Below, one piece after another: positions 44,403 to 54,080 of a stretch of 64,000 bases of DNA (within the stretch, counting starts at the first letter, position 1; every line of letters begins with the position of its first letter). Where the stretch lies: the NCBI GenBank assembly GCA_902591045.1, contig CACIZC010000005.1, forward strand, positions 1 through 64,000, in the 5' to 3' direction. The notes under the pieces are model-generated. The model saw only the letters and a list, made by a program, of their open reading frames with translations, was not told where the DNA came from and did not search any database. The translations under genes and the position numbers were made by a program. Source of the DNA: an uncultured Pelagibacteraceae bacterium (GTDB lineage Bacteria > Pseudomonadota > Alphaproteobacteria > Pelagibacterales > Pelagibacteraceae).

Positions 44403-45599
44403 TTAGAAAAAACGGGAGAAAAAACCAGCAATTATTGACTTTTTCTTATCTTTAAATGGAATGGCTTCTTTATGCCAACCTTTTAGAATCAGTTCTGCAG
44501 CACCATTAAGTGCTGAAAATTCATTTAATAAGAATGACTTACATAAAATATTATTTCTTTCTAGAATTAATGATTTTTCAAATAATCTATTTAAATTTTT
44601 TAATATAGCTTGATCTTCAAAAAAAAGGTGGACCGTGGGTATTTTATTAAAAATATATTTTAAATTATTATTTTTATTATAGGCATAATCTAACATTTCC
44701 TTAATTCTAGAATTAATTATATTTTTTATATGATTAATGCTTAATTTTGTGAAATCTGATTTTATAAAAAATTTTTTGTCTAAATATTTTGAATTATCAA
44801 TATTTTGAATATTAAAATCTATTTCGTTTATCATTAACATAATTTCATCTTTTCTTAGTGAGCAAAGTTGGGTTATATCATTGAAAATTGAATTTGTTCC
44901 GAAGGCAAATGTTTTTAAAAAAATTAGAGAAGAATTTTCATAAAGAGCGACACTACTTAGCTCGTTTTCAAAATTAATAACTACAAAATTTTTTAAATTC
45001 TTTTCTTGATTAAATAAATCTATTCCACATACAAAAGGTTTTGCAATTATTCTATCAACTTTTAAATCATTATTATTAAAAATCATGTTTATATTTTTAA
45101 TATTATTTTTTGGAAGTGTGAGAAATGTCATATGTAAACTTAAATGATCTCCAAACATACTTAGAGGAATAGTGTCTTGTTTGTTTTTGTCTAAAATAAA
45201 ATTGGAATTCAAAATATGCAGAATAGAATTTTTTTCTTGATTTTTTACTATAGAACTTTTTGCCTCATTTAAAATATAGTCTAAATCTCTTTTCTCTACT
45301 TTTGATCCATTTAATTTTTTAAAACCTGTAATATTTGTACATAAAATTTCTTTTTGATTTACAATAACAGATATATTCCTAAAAACTTTATTTAGTTTTT
45401 TTTCAATTAGTTTTAAATCTTCACCGATTATCTTAATTACATTTTTAAAATTTAATATATTGCCTTTTTTAATTTCTATATTCTTGGTAACTTTTTCAGT
45501 CAACATTTCTATCTCTAAATTGGAATCTAGTCTGAAAACTCCATATTTTATTTTTTCTTCACTTATTTCGGCAATTAGTTTTTCTTTTTGATTTTCCAT
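44403..45599 (-). CDS. ftsA: FtsA-like divisome protein with degraded nucleotide-binding motifs
   Basis: 398 residues. Identity as FtsA is supported by position directly after ftsQ, by matches over the 1A, 1C and 2A domains (LHILNSNFILD, IPLSMFGDHLSLHMTFLTLP, VDRIIAKPFVCG) and by a C-terminal amphipathic tail KKSIIAGFFSRFF (387-398) resembling the membrane-targeting helix. However, the phosphate-1 loop, usually GxDIGxxK, reads AEISEEK (10-16); phosphate 2, usually DIGGGTTD, reads NFENELSS (209-216); the adenosine motif TGGAA reads FFEDQA (326-331). ATP binding is therefore doubtful. FtsA links FtsZ filaments to the membrane. It follows ftsQ by one base. Confidence 0.82.
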   Translation of the reverse strand: MENQKEKLIAEISEEKIKYGVFRLDSNLEIEMLTEKVTKNIEIKKGNILNFKNVIKIIGEDLKLIEKKLNKVFRNISVIVNQKEILCTNITGFKKLNGSKVEKRDLDYILNEAKSSIVKNQEKNSILHILNSNFILDKNKQDTIPLSMFGDHLSLHMTFLTLPKNNIKNINMIFNNNDLKVDRIIAKPFVCGIDLFNQEKNLKNFVVINFENELSSVALYENSSLIFLKTFAFGTNSIFNDITQLCSLRKDEIMLMINEIDFNIQNIDNSKYLDKKFFIKSDFTKLSINHIKNIINSRIKEMLDYAYNKNNNLKYIFNKIPTVHLFFEDQAILKNLNRLFEKSLILERNNILCKSFLLNEFSALNGAAELILKGWHKEAIPFKDKKKSIIAGFFSRFF

Positions 45600-45600
45600 T

Positions 45601-46281
45601 TTATTTTACCACTAATTGTTTACTAACTCTAAAATCAAAAAGTTTAAAATTTTTGAATGAATCTTTTTGATAAATAGATATAAATTTTTTAATAGATTCT
45701 TCATAATTCTTTGCTGGTAATTTAATTGTTTTATCATTCTTTAAAACAATATCCCATCTATTGATTGGAAAAAATTTATAATGTTCTATCATTTCTTCAT
45801 CAAGCCCTGTTGATATGACGGATGGATGAAAAATATAAAAATATTTTTCTGCATTCTCACCATATACGAGTGGAATTTCTTTAAAATTTTTTTGATCAAA
45901 ACTGCTTACAACTTTGCCATCACCAGTCAAAATATATTTATTATTTGTCTGTTTATTAAAATAAACACCTATAATTTTTGACTCCTTTATAATTATATTT
46001 ATTTTATCAGGGTAAACTTTTTTTATTTTTAATTCATTGATAAATTTAAAATCATTTCCAATTTTTGCTAATTCTTTCTTTTTTATAAATATTAAGTTTT
46101 GACCTTTGAGTGAGTTAAATCGTTCATTAATTTTTTTATTATTAGAATTTTGTACACCAATAATTTCAATTTTTTTAATTTTGAAAAAACTATTCAATGA
46201 ACTTTGATTAAAATTTATATTATAGGTACTTAAAAAAAAAAATATTACTACCCATAAAGTAAAGCCATTTTTTTTAATCAT
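45601..46281 (-). CDS. ftsQ: Cell-division protein FtsQ
   Basis: 226 residues. A single N-terminal helix (FTLWVVIFFFLSTYNINFNQ), a POTRA domain (FKIKKIEIIGVQNSNNKKIN, ELKIKKVYPDKINIIIKESK) and a beta domain with KYILTGDGKVVSSFDQ and FPINRWDIVLKNDKTIKLPA. FtsQ bridges FtsA/FtsZ-side proteins to FtsB/FtsL and is periplasmic. It overlaps the ddl stop by four bases and precedes ftsA by one. Somewhat shorter than the 270-300 typical for the family. Confidence 0.93.
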   Translation of the reverse strand: MIKKNGFTLWVVIFFFLSTYNINFNQSSLNSFFKIKKIEIIGVQNSNNKKINERFNSLKGQNLIFIKKKELAKIGNDFKFINELKIKKVYPDKINIIIKESKIIGVYFNKQTNNKYILTGDGKVVSSFDQKNFKEIPLVYGENAEKYFYIFHPSVISTGLDEEMIEHYKFFPINRWDIVLKNDKTIKLPAKNYEESIKKFISIYQKDSFKNFKLFDFRVSKQLVVK

Positions 46282-47207
46282 CTATTTATACTAGCGTCTT
46301 TAACTATCCATTTAATTAAATTGGTAAATGATATTTTGCAATGTCTTGCTATTTCTGGCACTAAAGATAAATCGGTCATGCCTGGCTGTGTATTAGCCTC
46401 TAAGATATAAAAATTTTTTTTATCGTACCTAAAATCAAATCTAGATATTCCCTTACATTTTAAAATTTTATTCACTTTTTCAGAGATTTTTAATAATTCT
46501 CTATATTTGTTTCTTGGAATTTCAGCTGGCATAACATGAAGAGTTTTTGAGGACTTGTTATACTTAGCTTTATAATCATAAAATTGTCTTCTAGGTCTTA
46601 ATTCTATCGCTCCGATTGCTTTTTTTCCCATCAATGCCACTTGAATTTCTTTACCTGGAATAAAATTTTCAAAAATTAATGAATTATAATTTTTTTTTAA
46701 TATTTTAAAATTATTTTTTAACATTTTAAAATTTTTACATATTTTTACGCCAATACTAGATCCCTCATTATTTGGTTTAATGACTATAGGAAATTTAAGC
46801 TTATAATTTGATATTTTATTTTTCAGATTTACTGAAGAAAAATCATTTTTATTTAAAAAAAAATAATTAGGTGTCTTAATCTTATTTTTAATAAACAATT
46901 GCTTTGAAAAATATTTATCCATTGCAATTATTGATGTTAGTACACCAGAGTGTGTGTATGGAATTTTTATATATTCAAACATGCTTTGAATTGTTCCGTC
47001 CTCACCATACTTACCGTGTAGAGCATTAAATATTATGTCCGGTTTATATTTTTTTATGTCAAAGATTGAAGAGTATTTCGGGTCAAATTTAATTACACGA
47101 TACCCAATTTTTTTCAGAGATTTAATACAAGATTTACCAGTTTCCAAACTTACTTTTCTCTCTTTTGAAATTCCACCAAGAACAACTAGAATTTTTTTTT
47201 TATACAA
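46278..47207 (-). CDS. ddl: D-alanine-D-alanine ligase
   Basis: 309 residues with an ATP-grasp fold. The N terminus has VLGGISKERKVSLETGKSCI; HGKYGEDGTIQSMFEYIKIP, KPNNEGSSIGVKIC and the metal-binding FYILEANTQPGMTDLSLVPE complete the active site. It makes the D-Ala-D-Ala dipeptide for MurF. One base separates it from murB. Confidence 0.97.
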   Translation of the reverse strand: MYKKKILVVLGGISKERKVSLETGKSCIKSLKKIGYRVIKFDPKYSSIFDIKKYKPDIIFNALHGKYGEDGTIQSMFEYIKIPYTHSGVLTSIIAMDKYFSKQLFIKNKIKTPNYFFLNKNDFSSVNLKNKISNYKLKFPIVIKPNNEGSSIGVKICKNFKMLKNNFKILKKNYNSLIFENFIPGKEIQVALMGKKAIGAIELRPRRQFYDYKAKYNKSSKTLHVMPAEIPRNKYRELLKISEKVNKILKCKGISRFDFRYDKKNFYILEANTQPGMTDLSLVPEIARHCKISFTNLIKWIVKDASINR

Positions 47208-47208
47208 T

Positions 47209-48081
47209 TTATTTTTCTCCTATTATTTTTATTTCAAGCTCCAAATTTACGCCTGTTTTTTTTAAAACTCTTTTTTTAACCTCATTAATAAGAGTTTCAA
47301 CATCTTCCGTAGTAGCATTGCCGTCATTTAAAAAAAAATTGCAGTGCTTTGGCGACATCTTCGCCCCCCCAACCATTAAGGCTGAACAATCAGATATTTT
47401 TATTAATTCCCATGCTTTTTTATTTTCTGGATTTTTAAATGTGCTTCCGCATGTCTTTATTTTGCTCGGTTGACTTTTGTTTTTTTTAATTTGAAGACTG
47501 TGTTGTTTATTTTTTATTTCCTCCTGATTTGATACTTTCCCTTCAAGTACAGCGCTTATAAATATTAAATTTCTTGGTAAATCACTGCCTCTGTAGAAAA
47601 ATTTTATTTCGTTCTTGCCAAAAGTTTTAGTTTCACCATTAAAGTCTATTGCCTTAAGGGAATAAAAAATTTGTGAAATATCGTATCCATAACAACCACA
47701 ATTCATCGCTATACCTCCGCCTATAGTACCGGGTATACAAGAAAGAAATTCAAATCCTGATAGAGAATTTTTATATGCAAAATCAGATAATTTCTTATCT
47801 AGACATGAGGCCCCTACTTCTATTTTGTTTTTATCAAGTAAATTAGAATAGGAAAATTCAGATCCAAGTTTAATTATTGTTCCTTTAAAACCTCTGTCTC
47901 TGAAAAGAGTATTAGATCCAGCGCCAAGAATATAAATGTCCTTTTTCTTATCTTTATTTCCTTTTAAAAAATTTTTTAATTCTGATAAAGTTTTTGGTTT
48001 AAAAAGAGATTCCGCTTGTCCTCCAAGGCCGAACCAACTGTAATTTGAGAGATTCTCTTTTTTGTATATTAAACTATTCAT
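47209..48081 (-). CDS. murB: UDP-N-acetylenolpyruvoylglucosamine reductase
   Basis: 290 residues. FAD-binding N-terminal half (YSWFGLGGQAESLFKPKTLS, ILGAGSNTLFRDRGFKGTII), CIPGTIGGGIAMNCGCYGYD for the substrate and the catalytic serine in CGSTFKNPENKKAWELI. It reduces the enolpyruvyl group to make UDP-MurNAc. Type I-like spacing; follows murC by three bases. Confidence 0.96.
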   Translation of the reverse strand: MNSLIYKKENLSNYSWFGLGGQAESLFKPKTLSELKNFLKGNKDKKKDIYILGAGSNTLFRDRGFKGTIIKLGSEFSYSNLLDKNKIEVGASCLDKKLSDFAYKNSLSGFEFLSCIPGTIGGGIAMNCGCYGYDISQIFYSLKAIDFNGETKTFGKNEIKFFYRGSDLPRNLIFISAVLEGKVSNQEEIKNKQHSLQIKKNKSQPSKIKTCGSTFKNPENKKAWELIKISDCSALMVGGAKMSPKHCNFFLNDGNATTEDVETLINEVKKRVLKKTGVNLELEIKIIGEK

Positions 48082-48084
48082 TTG

Positions 48085-49476
48085 TTATAATTTCATCTCC
48101 CTTATCCACTTCGAAATAGATCCTGCCCCCATACAAACAATCAATTCATTTTTATTTAAATTTTTAATAAAAAATTTTTTTAAATCATTCTCATTTTCTA
48201 CACAAATGACCTGAACCTTTGAGTTTTTTGCAATAAGTTCTGCAAAATCAATTTCATTATATTTTTCGTCTTTTTTTTCTCCAGCAGGATAAACAGGACA
48301 TAACAATACTAAACCTGAGTCTTTAAATGATGATGCAAAATCCTTTTTTAGCAACTTTAGTCTGGAATATCTATGAGGTTGAAAAACAGATACTATTTTT
48401 CTTTTTCTATAACTATTTTTTAAACTTTTTAAAACAGATTTAATTTCTGTTGGATGGTGGGCATAATCATCAAAAAATTCTCTTCCCTCTAATTCAAAAA
48501 CTTTTGTTAATCTTCTTTGAATACCAGTAAATTTTTTGAGAGAATTTTTAATAATATTTATTTTTATACCAATATGCATACAAACAGCTATAGCTGCTAC
48601 TGAGTTTAAAATGTTATGGGAACCTATAAGATTTAATCTTATTTTCTTAATCAATCTTTTTTTTTGACCAGGTAATGATATTATTAAATCAAAAATGGAA
48701 TAATTTTTTTTGTAAAAAACTTTTGATATGTGAAAGTTACTTTTTTTGTAAAAACCATAGGTAAAAAAGTGTTTATTTTTTAATTTTGGAAGTATTTTCC
48801 TTATTTCTAAATTGTCAATACAAACAAATGATTTTCCAAATGCAGGTGTTTTATTTAAAAATTTTATAAAAGAATTCTTTAAATTATTAAAATTTTTATA
48901 AAAGTCTATATGCTCTTTATCTATATTTGTTACAATTGAATAATTAACCGGGAAGTTTAAAAAACTTCCATCTGACTCGTCTGCTTCTAATACTGCCCAA
49001 TCACTCTTGCCTAGCTTAGCGCTAGAATTTAATGAATTTATTATGCCGCCATTAACTATTGTTGGATCAAGTTTAGCCTCAGAAAGAACTTTAGATATTA
49101 GAGATGTAGTTGTAGTTTTTCCATGTGATCCTGTTATTACAATATTTTTTTTCAAAGAAACAACATTGGCTAACATTTCAGCTCTTTTTAGAATTACCAA
49201 TTTCTTTTTTTTAGCTTCTTTTATTTCTGGGTTATTATTTTTAATTGCAGACGATTTAACAATAATTGTACAGTTTTTAATATTTTTTTTTCTATGACTG
49301 ACAAAGACTTTGATCTTCTTTTTTTTACAAGTCTCAACATTTTTTCCCAAAGCAATATCACTTCCCTGTACCTTAAAACCCAGATCATGCATAACCTGTG
49401 CGAGACCACTCATTCCTATACCGCCTATTCCTATAAAATGAATTTTTTCATTTAATCCAATAATATTTTTATACAT
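48085..49476 (-). CDS. murC: UDP-N-acetylmuramate-L-alanine ligase
   Basis: 463 residues. Mur ligase N-terminal domain (FIGIGGIGMSGLAQVMHDLG), P-loop TGSHGKTTTTSL, central LEADESDGSFLNF and IVTNIDKEHIDFY, and a C-terminal domain with FDDYAHHPTEIKSVLKSL. It adds L-Ala to UDP-MurNAc. Its first codons overlap the murG stop by eight bases. Confidence 0.97.
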   Translation of the reverse strand: MYKNIIGLNEKIHFIGIGGIGMSGLAQVMHDLGFKVQGSDIALGKNVETCKKKKIKVFVSHRKKNIKNCTIIVKSSAIKNNNPEIKEAKKKKLVILKRAEMLANVVSLKKNIVITGSHGKTTTTSLISKVLSEAKLDPTIVNGGIINSLNSSAKLGKSDWAVLEADESDGSFLNFPVNYSIVTNIDKEHIDFYKNFNNLKNSFIKFLNKTPAFGKSFVCIDNLEIRKILPKLKNKHFFTYGFYKKSNFHISKVFYKKNYSIFDLIISLPGQKKRLIKKIRLNLIGSHNILNSVAAIAVCMHIGIKINIIKNSLKKFTGIQRRLTKVFELEGREFFDDYAHHPTEIKSVLKSLKNSYRKRKIVSVFQPHRYSRLKLLKKDFASSFKDSGLVLLCPVYPAGEKKDEKYNEIDFAELIAKNSKVQVICVENENDLKKFFIKNLNKNELIVCMGAGSISKWIREMKL

Positions 49477-50566
49477 TTAAAACCTTTTCTATTAACTCTT
49501 TAACTTTTCCTGCAGCATTTTTATCTGAATAATTTTGCATTTTTTCTTTGAACATAAGTAATTTTTTTTTGTTATTGTTTAAATCTTTTAGAATATTAAC
49601 GAGTTTGTCACCAATTAACCGTTGTTCTAACAAAATACAATATCCTTTTTCCTGAAAATATGAAGCATTTTCATATTGATGGTTGTCAGCAGAAGATGGA
49701 AGAGGAATTGCAATAAATGGAATTTTTAAATTAGCTAATTCTGCTAAAGATGATGCGCCTGATCTCGTAATGGCTAAATCAACTTTTGAATAATAATTTA
49801 ATAAGTTTTCTGAAGAATTAAAAATTTCAAAATCAAAATTTAATTTATTATATTGATTTTTTAAATAAATTGATTCATTTGGGTGGCACTGTTGATAAAT
49901 TTTAAATTTAACATTATTTTCACTGCAGATTTTAAAAACATTTGGCAGTAATTCTGAAAACACTTTTGCTGATTGGCTTCCACCAATAACCAAAATGGAC
50001 AGCTGTTTTTTATTTAAATCAAACCTGCTCGTATTTAAATTAAAAATATTTTCTCTCAAAAGGTATCCGCAAAAATAAATTTTTTTTTCAAATTTTTTTT
50101 TAATTCCTGTAACACTTTTTGTTGATACTAATATCTTTTTACAGAAAGGTAGCAAATATTTATTTGCCCTACCAACAATCAAATTGTTTTCATAAATAAA
50201 AAATGGAACTCTCATAAAATAAGCTGCAACACATAGTGGAAATGAAGAATATCCTCCCATACCAATAACCAAGTTAGGTTTAAATTTTATTATTAAAGCA
50301 AAAGAAAGTATAATTGAAAAAAAAATGTTTAGAATTCTAAAAAAATTCTTTATTAAATTTTTTCCATAAATTGTGCTAGAATTAATAATCTTATAATTTA
50401 AATCTTTATTATTTTTTAAATATTGCAGTCCTCTGTTATCAGTAGTGACTAAAATATCTTTATCTTTTTTTAAAAAATTAAACAAACTTATAGACGGATA
50501 AATATGTCCTCCTGTACCACCGGATGCTATTATAATTTTTTTTTTACTTTTAATCATTTTTTCCAA
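49469..50566 (-). CDS. murG: Lipid II-forming GlcNAc transferase MurG
   Basis: 365 residues. The glycine-rich acceptor loop ASGGTGGHIYPSISL, VIGMGGYSSFPLCVAAYFM and the GT-B donor site VDLAITRSGASSLAEL with PLPSSADNHQYENA are all present. MurG adds GlcNAc to lipid I on the inner face of the cytoplasmic membrane. The ATG at 50566 overlaps ftsW by 17 bases; the ATG three codons later (50557) is an equal candidate. Confidence 0.97.
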   Translation of the reverse strand: MEKMIKSKKKIIIASGGTGGHIYPSISLFNFLKKDKDILVTTDNRGLQYLKNNKDLNYKIINSSTIYGKNLIKNFFRILNIFFSIILSFALIIKFKPNLVIGMGGYSSFPLCVAAYFMRVPFFIYENNLIVGRANKYLLPFCKKILVSTKSVTGIKKKFEKKIYFCGYLLRENIFNLNTSRFDLNKKQLSILVIGGSQSAKVFSELLPNVFKICSENNVKFKIYQQCHPNESIYLKNQYNKLNFDFEIFNSSENLLNYYSKVDLAITRSGASSLAELANLKIPFIAIPLPSSADNHQYENASYFQEKGYCILLEQRLIGDKLVNILKDLNNNKKKLLMFKEKMQNYSDKNAAGKVKELIEKVLNV

Positions 50567-51695
50567 TCCTGAGAGAAGTATAATTTAATATTATTCCAGC
50601 AAGTATGCCGCTTGATAACAAAGAAGATCCTCCATAACTTAAAAAGGGAAGTGTCATACCGGTTGTTGGTAGTAAATTTGCATTAACAGCAACATGAATG
50701 AAGGTTTGAAAAATTAATAAAGAAGTCAAACCACATAAAGAAAGTTTGTAGTAATTATTTGATGAATTTATTATTCTTTTAATTATTCTATATGTGGCAA
50801 ATAAAAAAATTAAAACAATTAAAATAGAAACTGCAGAACCATACTCTTCGCTTATAACAGCAATTATATAATCAGTATGAGCCTCTGGAACATTTTCTTT
50901 TAATATTCCTTCACCCATACCTCTGCCTTTTAGCCCTCCCTGTCTAATAGCTTCAATTGCTTTTTGAGATTGAAAACTTTCAGAATTTTTAGGATCAAAA
51001 AAAGAGATTAATCTAGAAATTATATAACTAAATTTTTCTGGAGCAAAAAATAATAGAGTAAAAAAAAGTGAAGTTAAAAAAACTAAAAGTAATATAAGCA
51101 AATAAATACTGACTCCTGATACAAAAATTAAAGAAATCCAGGTTGTAACTAGAAGAACAGATTGGCCCAGATCTGGCTGTGCTATTAAAAATAAAATTAT
51201 TACTGATAATATAAAAAATGAAATAAAATAAGAAAGATTTAAATTTTTTATCCAATTTAATGTAATTATTTGAGCAACAACTAAAATAAAAAATGGCTTA
51301 ATAAATTCAATTGGTTGGAAACGAAAAATAAAAAGATTAATCCAACGTTTGGCGCCCTTAACTTCAATTCCAATTAGCGGTACCAGCATTAATGTTATTA
51401 GAAAAAAAAGAAAAATGGGTAACAAACTTTTATTAATAAGATCTGTATTAAACATAGATATACTAAGCATCACAATAAAAGATAAAAGGGCATATAAAAG
51501 ATGTTTTTGAAAGAAAAAGTAATATTCTTTGTTTAATCTCTCGTCTACTAAAACTGATGTTGAAGAAAAAGAAAAAAATAAACCGAGAAAAAAGAGTAAT
51601 ACAAAACTTATAAAAATTTGCTTGTCTAGATTTCTCCAATAATTTTTAGTTATAATAAAATTAAATCTTTGCTCGCTAAATATATTTTTTTGCAT
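50550..51695 (-). CDS. ftsW: Septal SEDS glycosyltransferase FtsW
   Basis: 381 residues, about ten membrane helices. SEDS motifs: IEVKGAKRWINLFIFRFQPI, AQPDLGQSVLL, QSQKAIEAIRQGGLKGRGMG, NVPEAHTDYIIAVISEEYG and TTGMTLPFLSYGGSS. FtsW polymerises septal glycan with FtsI. Location between murD and murG marks it as the division copy, in contrast with RodA at 8.4-9.6 kb. It overlaps murD by 20 bases. Confidence 0.97.
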   Translation of the reverse strand: MQKNIFSEQRFNFIITKNYWRNLDKQIFISFVLLFFLGLFFSFSSTSVLVDERLNKEYYFFFQKHLLYALLSFIVMLSISMFNTDLINKSLLPIFLFFLITLMLVPLIGIEVKGAKRWINLFIFRFQPIEFIKPFFILVVAQIITLNWIKNLNLSYFISFFILSVIILFLIAQPDLGQSVLLVTTWISLIFVSGVSIYLLILLLVFLTSLFFTLLFFAPEKFSYIISRLISFFDPKNSESFQSQKAIEAIRQGGLKGRGMGEGILKENVPEAHTDYIIAVISEEYGSAVSILIVLIFLFATYRIIKRIINSSNNYYKLSLCGLTSLLIFQTFIHVAVNANLLPTTGMTLPFLSYGGSSLLSSGILAGIILNYTSLRIGKND

Positions 51696-52989
51696 ATTTT
51701 TTAATTAAATTTTTAAATTGATTCCCTCTCTCCTCAAAATTTTTAAACTGATCATAAGAAGCAGTTGCTGGACTTAAAATAACAAAAATAGTTTCGTTCA
51801 TTTTTTTTTTATCTAAGCTATTTATTTCTTGAAAGATTGGTTTTAATGAATCCTTTAAACTTACCGTCTCTTTAAAATTCACCTTACCTTTTAGCTGTCT
51901 TTTAAAAAAATTTCTTTTTTTTCCAATTATAAAAGCTTTTATAATATTTTTTTTTACAGGATTTAAAAAAAATTTGTCTCCATCTTTTTTTAGACCACCA
52001 AGAATCCATAAAATATTTCTATATTTTTTTAAACAACTTTTTGCTGCTTCAAATCCTGTTGCCTTAGAATCGTTTATAAAATAAACTTTTTTTCTTTTAA
52101 AAAAAAGTTCTTGTCTGTGTGGCAAACCTTTAAAATTCTTTAAAGATGAAAAGAAAATTCTATCTGAAATTTTGAATTTTTTAATTAAAGTATAGATAAA
52201 AGATAAATTTTCTAAATTATTTTCTGATTTTAAATAGTTATTTTTTACTTTGTTTTTTAAAAATTTTATATGTTGTTTTTTTAGAACATATAATTTGCCC
52301 TTAAAATTATTTTTTTTTATCTTATCTATAATTTTTCTACTTTCAAAAACATATCCAAAATCATTTTTATTTTGATATGAAAAAACTTTTAATTTTGAAT
52401 TAGTATATTTTTCCATGCTACCATGCCAATCGAGGTGATCTTTAGATATATTTAGCAAAACTGCATGATTGGGTTTCAAATATTTTGAATACTCAAGTTG
52501 AAACGAGGACATTTCAATAACAGCAATTGTTTTTTTATTAAATTTATAATCTAATATTGGTTTACCTATATTTCCCACTGTAACAGTATGTTTTCCCGAA
52601 CTCTTTAATACTGTGTCAATGATACTGCATGTCGTTGATTTTCCGTTTGTTCCTGTAACGATTATAGATTTTAAAAAATTTTTAGTCATAAAAAAAATAT
52701 CGATATCTGTAATAATTTTATTTTGGTTTCGTAGAAGTATTTGTTTATGAATAGATTTACGAATACTTATACCAGGACTTAAAACTATAAAATCAGCTCT
52801 GTTAATTTTTTCATTTAATTTTTTAGATGATTCATTGATTTTAAATTTTTTCCGTAAAGTTGGGTTATCATCCCAAATAAATATATTATTTTTATTATAC
52901 TTTTTTAAAAATTTATTAACGGATTGTCCGGTTGTTCCTAACCCATATATTAAAAAATTTTTATTTTTTAAAATATTTTCTGACAACAT
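51676..52989 (-). CDS. murD: UDP-MurNAc-L-Ala-D-glutamate ligase
   Basis: 437 residues. N-terminal NFLIYGLGTTGQSVNKFLKK, P-loop TGTNGKSTTCSI, SSFQLEYSKYLKPNHAVLLN and the C-terminal NDSKATGFEAAKSCLKKYRN with ILGGLKKDGD. It attaches D-glutamate in the muropeptide. It follows mraY by one base. Confidence 0.97.
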   Translation of the reverse strand: MLSENILKNKNFLIYGLGTTGQSVNKFLKKYNKNNIFIWDDNPTLRKKFKINESSKKLNEKINRADFIVLSPGISIRKSIHKQILLRNQNKIITDIDIFFMTKNFLKSIIVTGTNGKSTTCSIIDTVLKSSGKHTVTVGNIGKPILDYKFNKKTIAVIEMSSFQLEYSKYLKPNHAVLLNISKDHLDWHGSMEKYTNSKLKVFSYQNKNDFGYVFESRKIIDKIKKNNFKGKLYVLKKQHIKFLKNKVKNNYLKSENNLENLSFIYTLIKKFKISDRIFFSSLKNFKGLPHRQELFFKRKKVYFINDSKATGFEAAKSCLKKYRNILWILGGLKKDGDKFFLNPVKKNIIKAFIIGKKRNFFKRQLKGKVNFKETVSLKDSLKPIFQEINSLDKKKMNETIFVILSPATASYDQFKNFEERGNQFKNLIKKYAKKYI

Positions 52990-52990
52990 T

Positions 52991-54076
52991 TTATCTTAGT
53001 TTTAAAGTCGCTAAGCCAATTAAAGCTAGAATAATTGATATAATCCAAAACCTAATTACAACAGTAGACTCTGCCCATCCTTTTTTTTCAAAATGATGGT
53101 GAATGGGTGCCATCCTAAAAACTCTTTTTCCAGTGAGTTTAAAAGAAACTACCTGAATAATTACAGACACTGTTTCTAATACAAACAACCCTCCTATAAT
53201 AGCTAAGACTATTTCGTGTTTTGTAATCACAGCTACCGAAGCTAAAGAGCCACCAAGAGAAAGGGAACCTGTGTCTCCCATAAATATTTTTGCTGGAGGT
53301 GCATTATACCATAAAAAACCTAAACAAGATCCAACTATAGAACCACAAAAAATTGATAGCTCTCCAACATTTGCTATATACTGTATTTGTAAATAATCAG
53401 AAAAAATTTTATTTCCAACCAAATAACAAATTAGTGAAAATGAAAGTGCGACTAACATAACTGGTACTGTTGCTAAACCATCTAAACCATCTGTTAAATT
53501 TACAGCATTAGAAGAACCTATAATAACTAAAATACCAAACGGTATAAAAAATAATCCTAAATGAAAAACAAGATTTTTAAAAAACGGAAAATATAAATTT
53601 GTAATGACTTCATGGTCAGAAAAATAAACTAAAATTAAAATTGCAACTAAAGAAATTAATAATTGACCTAAAAACTTTAATTTTGCGTTTATTCCTGAAG
53701 AATTTTTGAATTTAATCTTAAAGTAATCGTCAATAAAACCTAATAGTCCAAGACTTGTACAAACAAATAAAACGATCCATATATATATATTGCTTAAATC
53801 AGCCCACATTAAAGTACTAACTATTATTCCAATCAAAATCATTAGGCCGCCCATAGTTGGAGTCCCAGTTTTTTTTATTATGTGATCAATTGGACCGTCT
53901 TGTCTAATTGGACCTGTAATTTGTTTTTTTGAAAAATAACGAATTAAAGGATTTCCAATAATGAAAATTATTATTAAGGATGTAATAACTGATAAGCCAA
54001 TTCTAAAAGTAATGTATTTAAAAACATTTAAAAAAGAAAAACTGTCTACAAGAGAAGTCAGAAAGCTATAGAGCAT
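52991..54076 (-). CDS. mraY: Phospho-MurNAc-pentapeptide transferase MraY
   Basis: 361 residues with about ten membrane helices. Active-site motifs: [11 protein letters not shown], the Asp pair in [35 protein letters not shown] and [13 protein letters not shown]. MraY transfers phospho-MurNAc-pentapeptide to undecaprenyl phosphate, giving lipid I. It follows the murE-murF fusion by four bases. Confidence 0.98.
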   Translation of the reverse strand: MLYSFLTSLVDSFSFLNVFKYITFRIGLSVITSLIIIFIIGNPLIRYFSKKQITGPIRQDGPIDHIIKKTGTPTMGGLMILIGIIVSTLMWADLSNIYIWIVLFVCTSLGLLGFIDDYFKIKFKNSSGINAKLKFLGQLLISLVAILILVYFSDHEVITNLYFPFFKNLVFHLGLFFIPFGILVIIGSSNAVNLTDGLDGLATVPVMLVALSFSLICYLVGNKIFSDYLQIQYIANVGELSIFCGSIVGSCLGFLWYNAPPAKIFMGDTGSLSLGGSLASVAVITKHEIVLAIIGGLFVLETVSVIIQVVSFKLTGKRVFRMAPIHHHFEKKGWAESTVVIRFWIISIILALIGLATLKLR

Positions 54077-54080
54077 TTTA

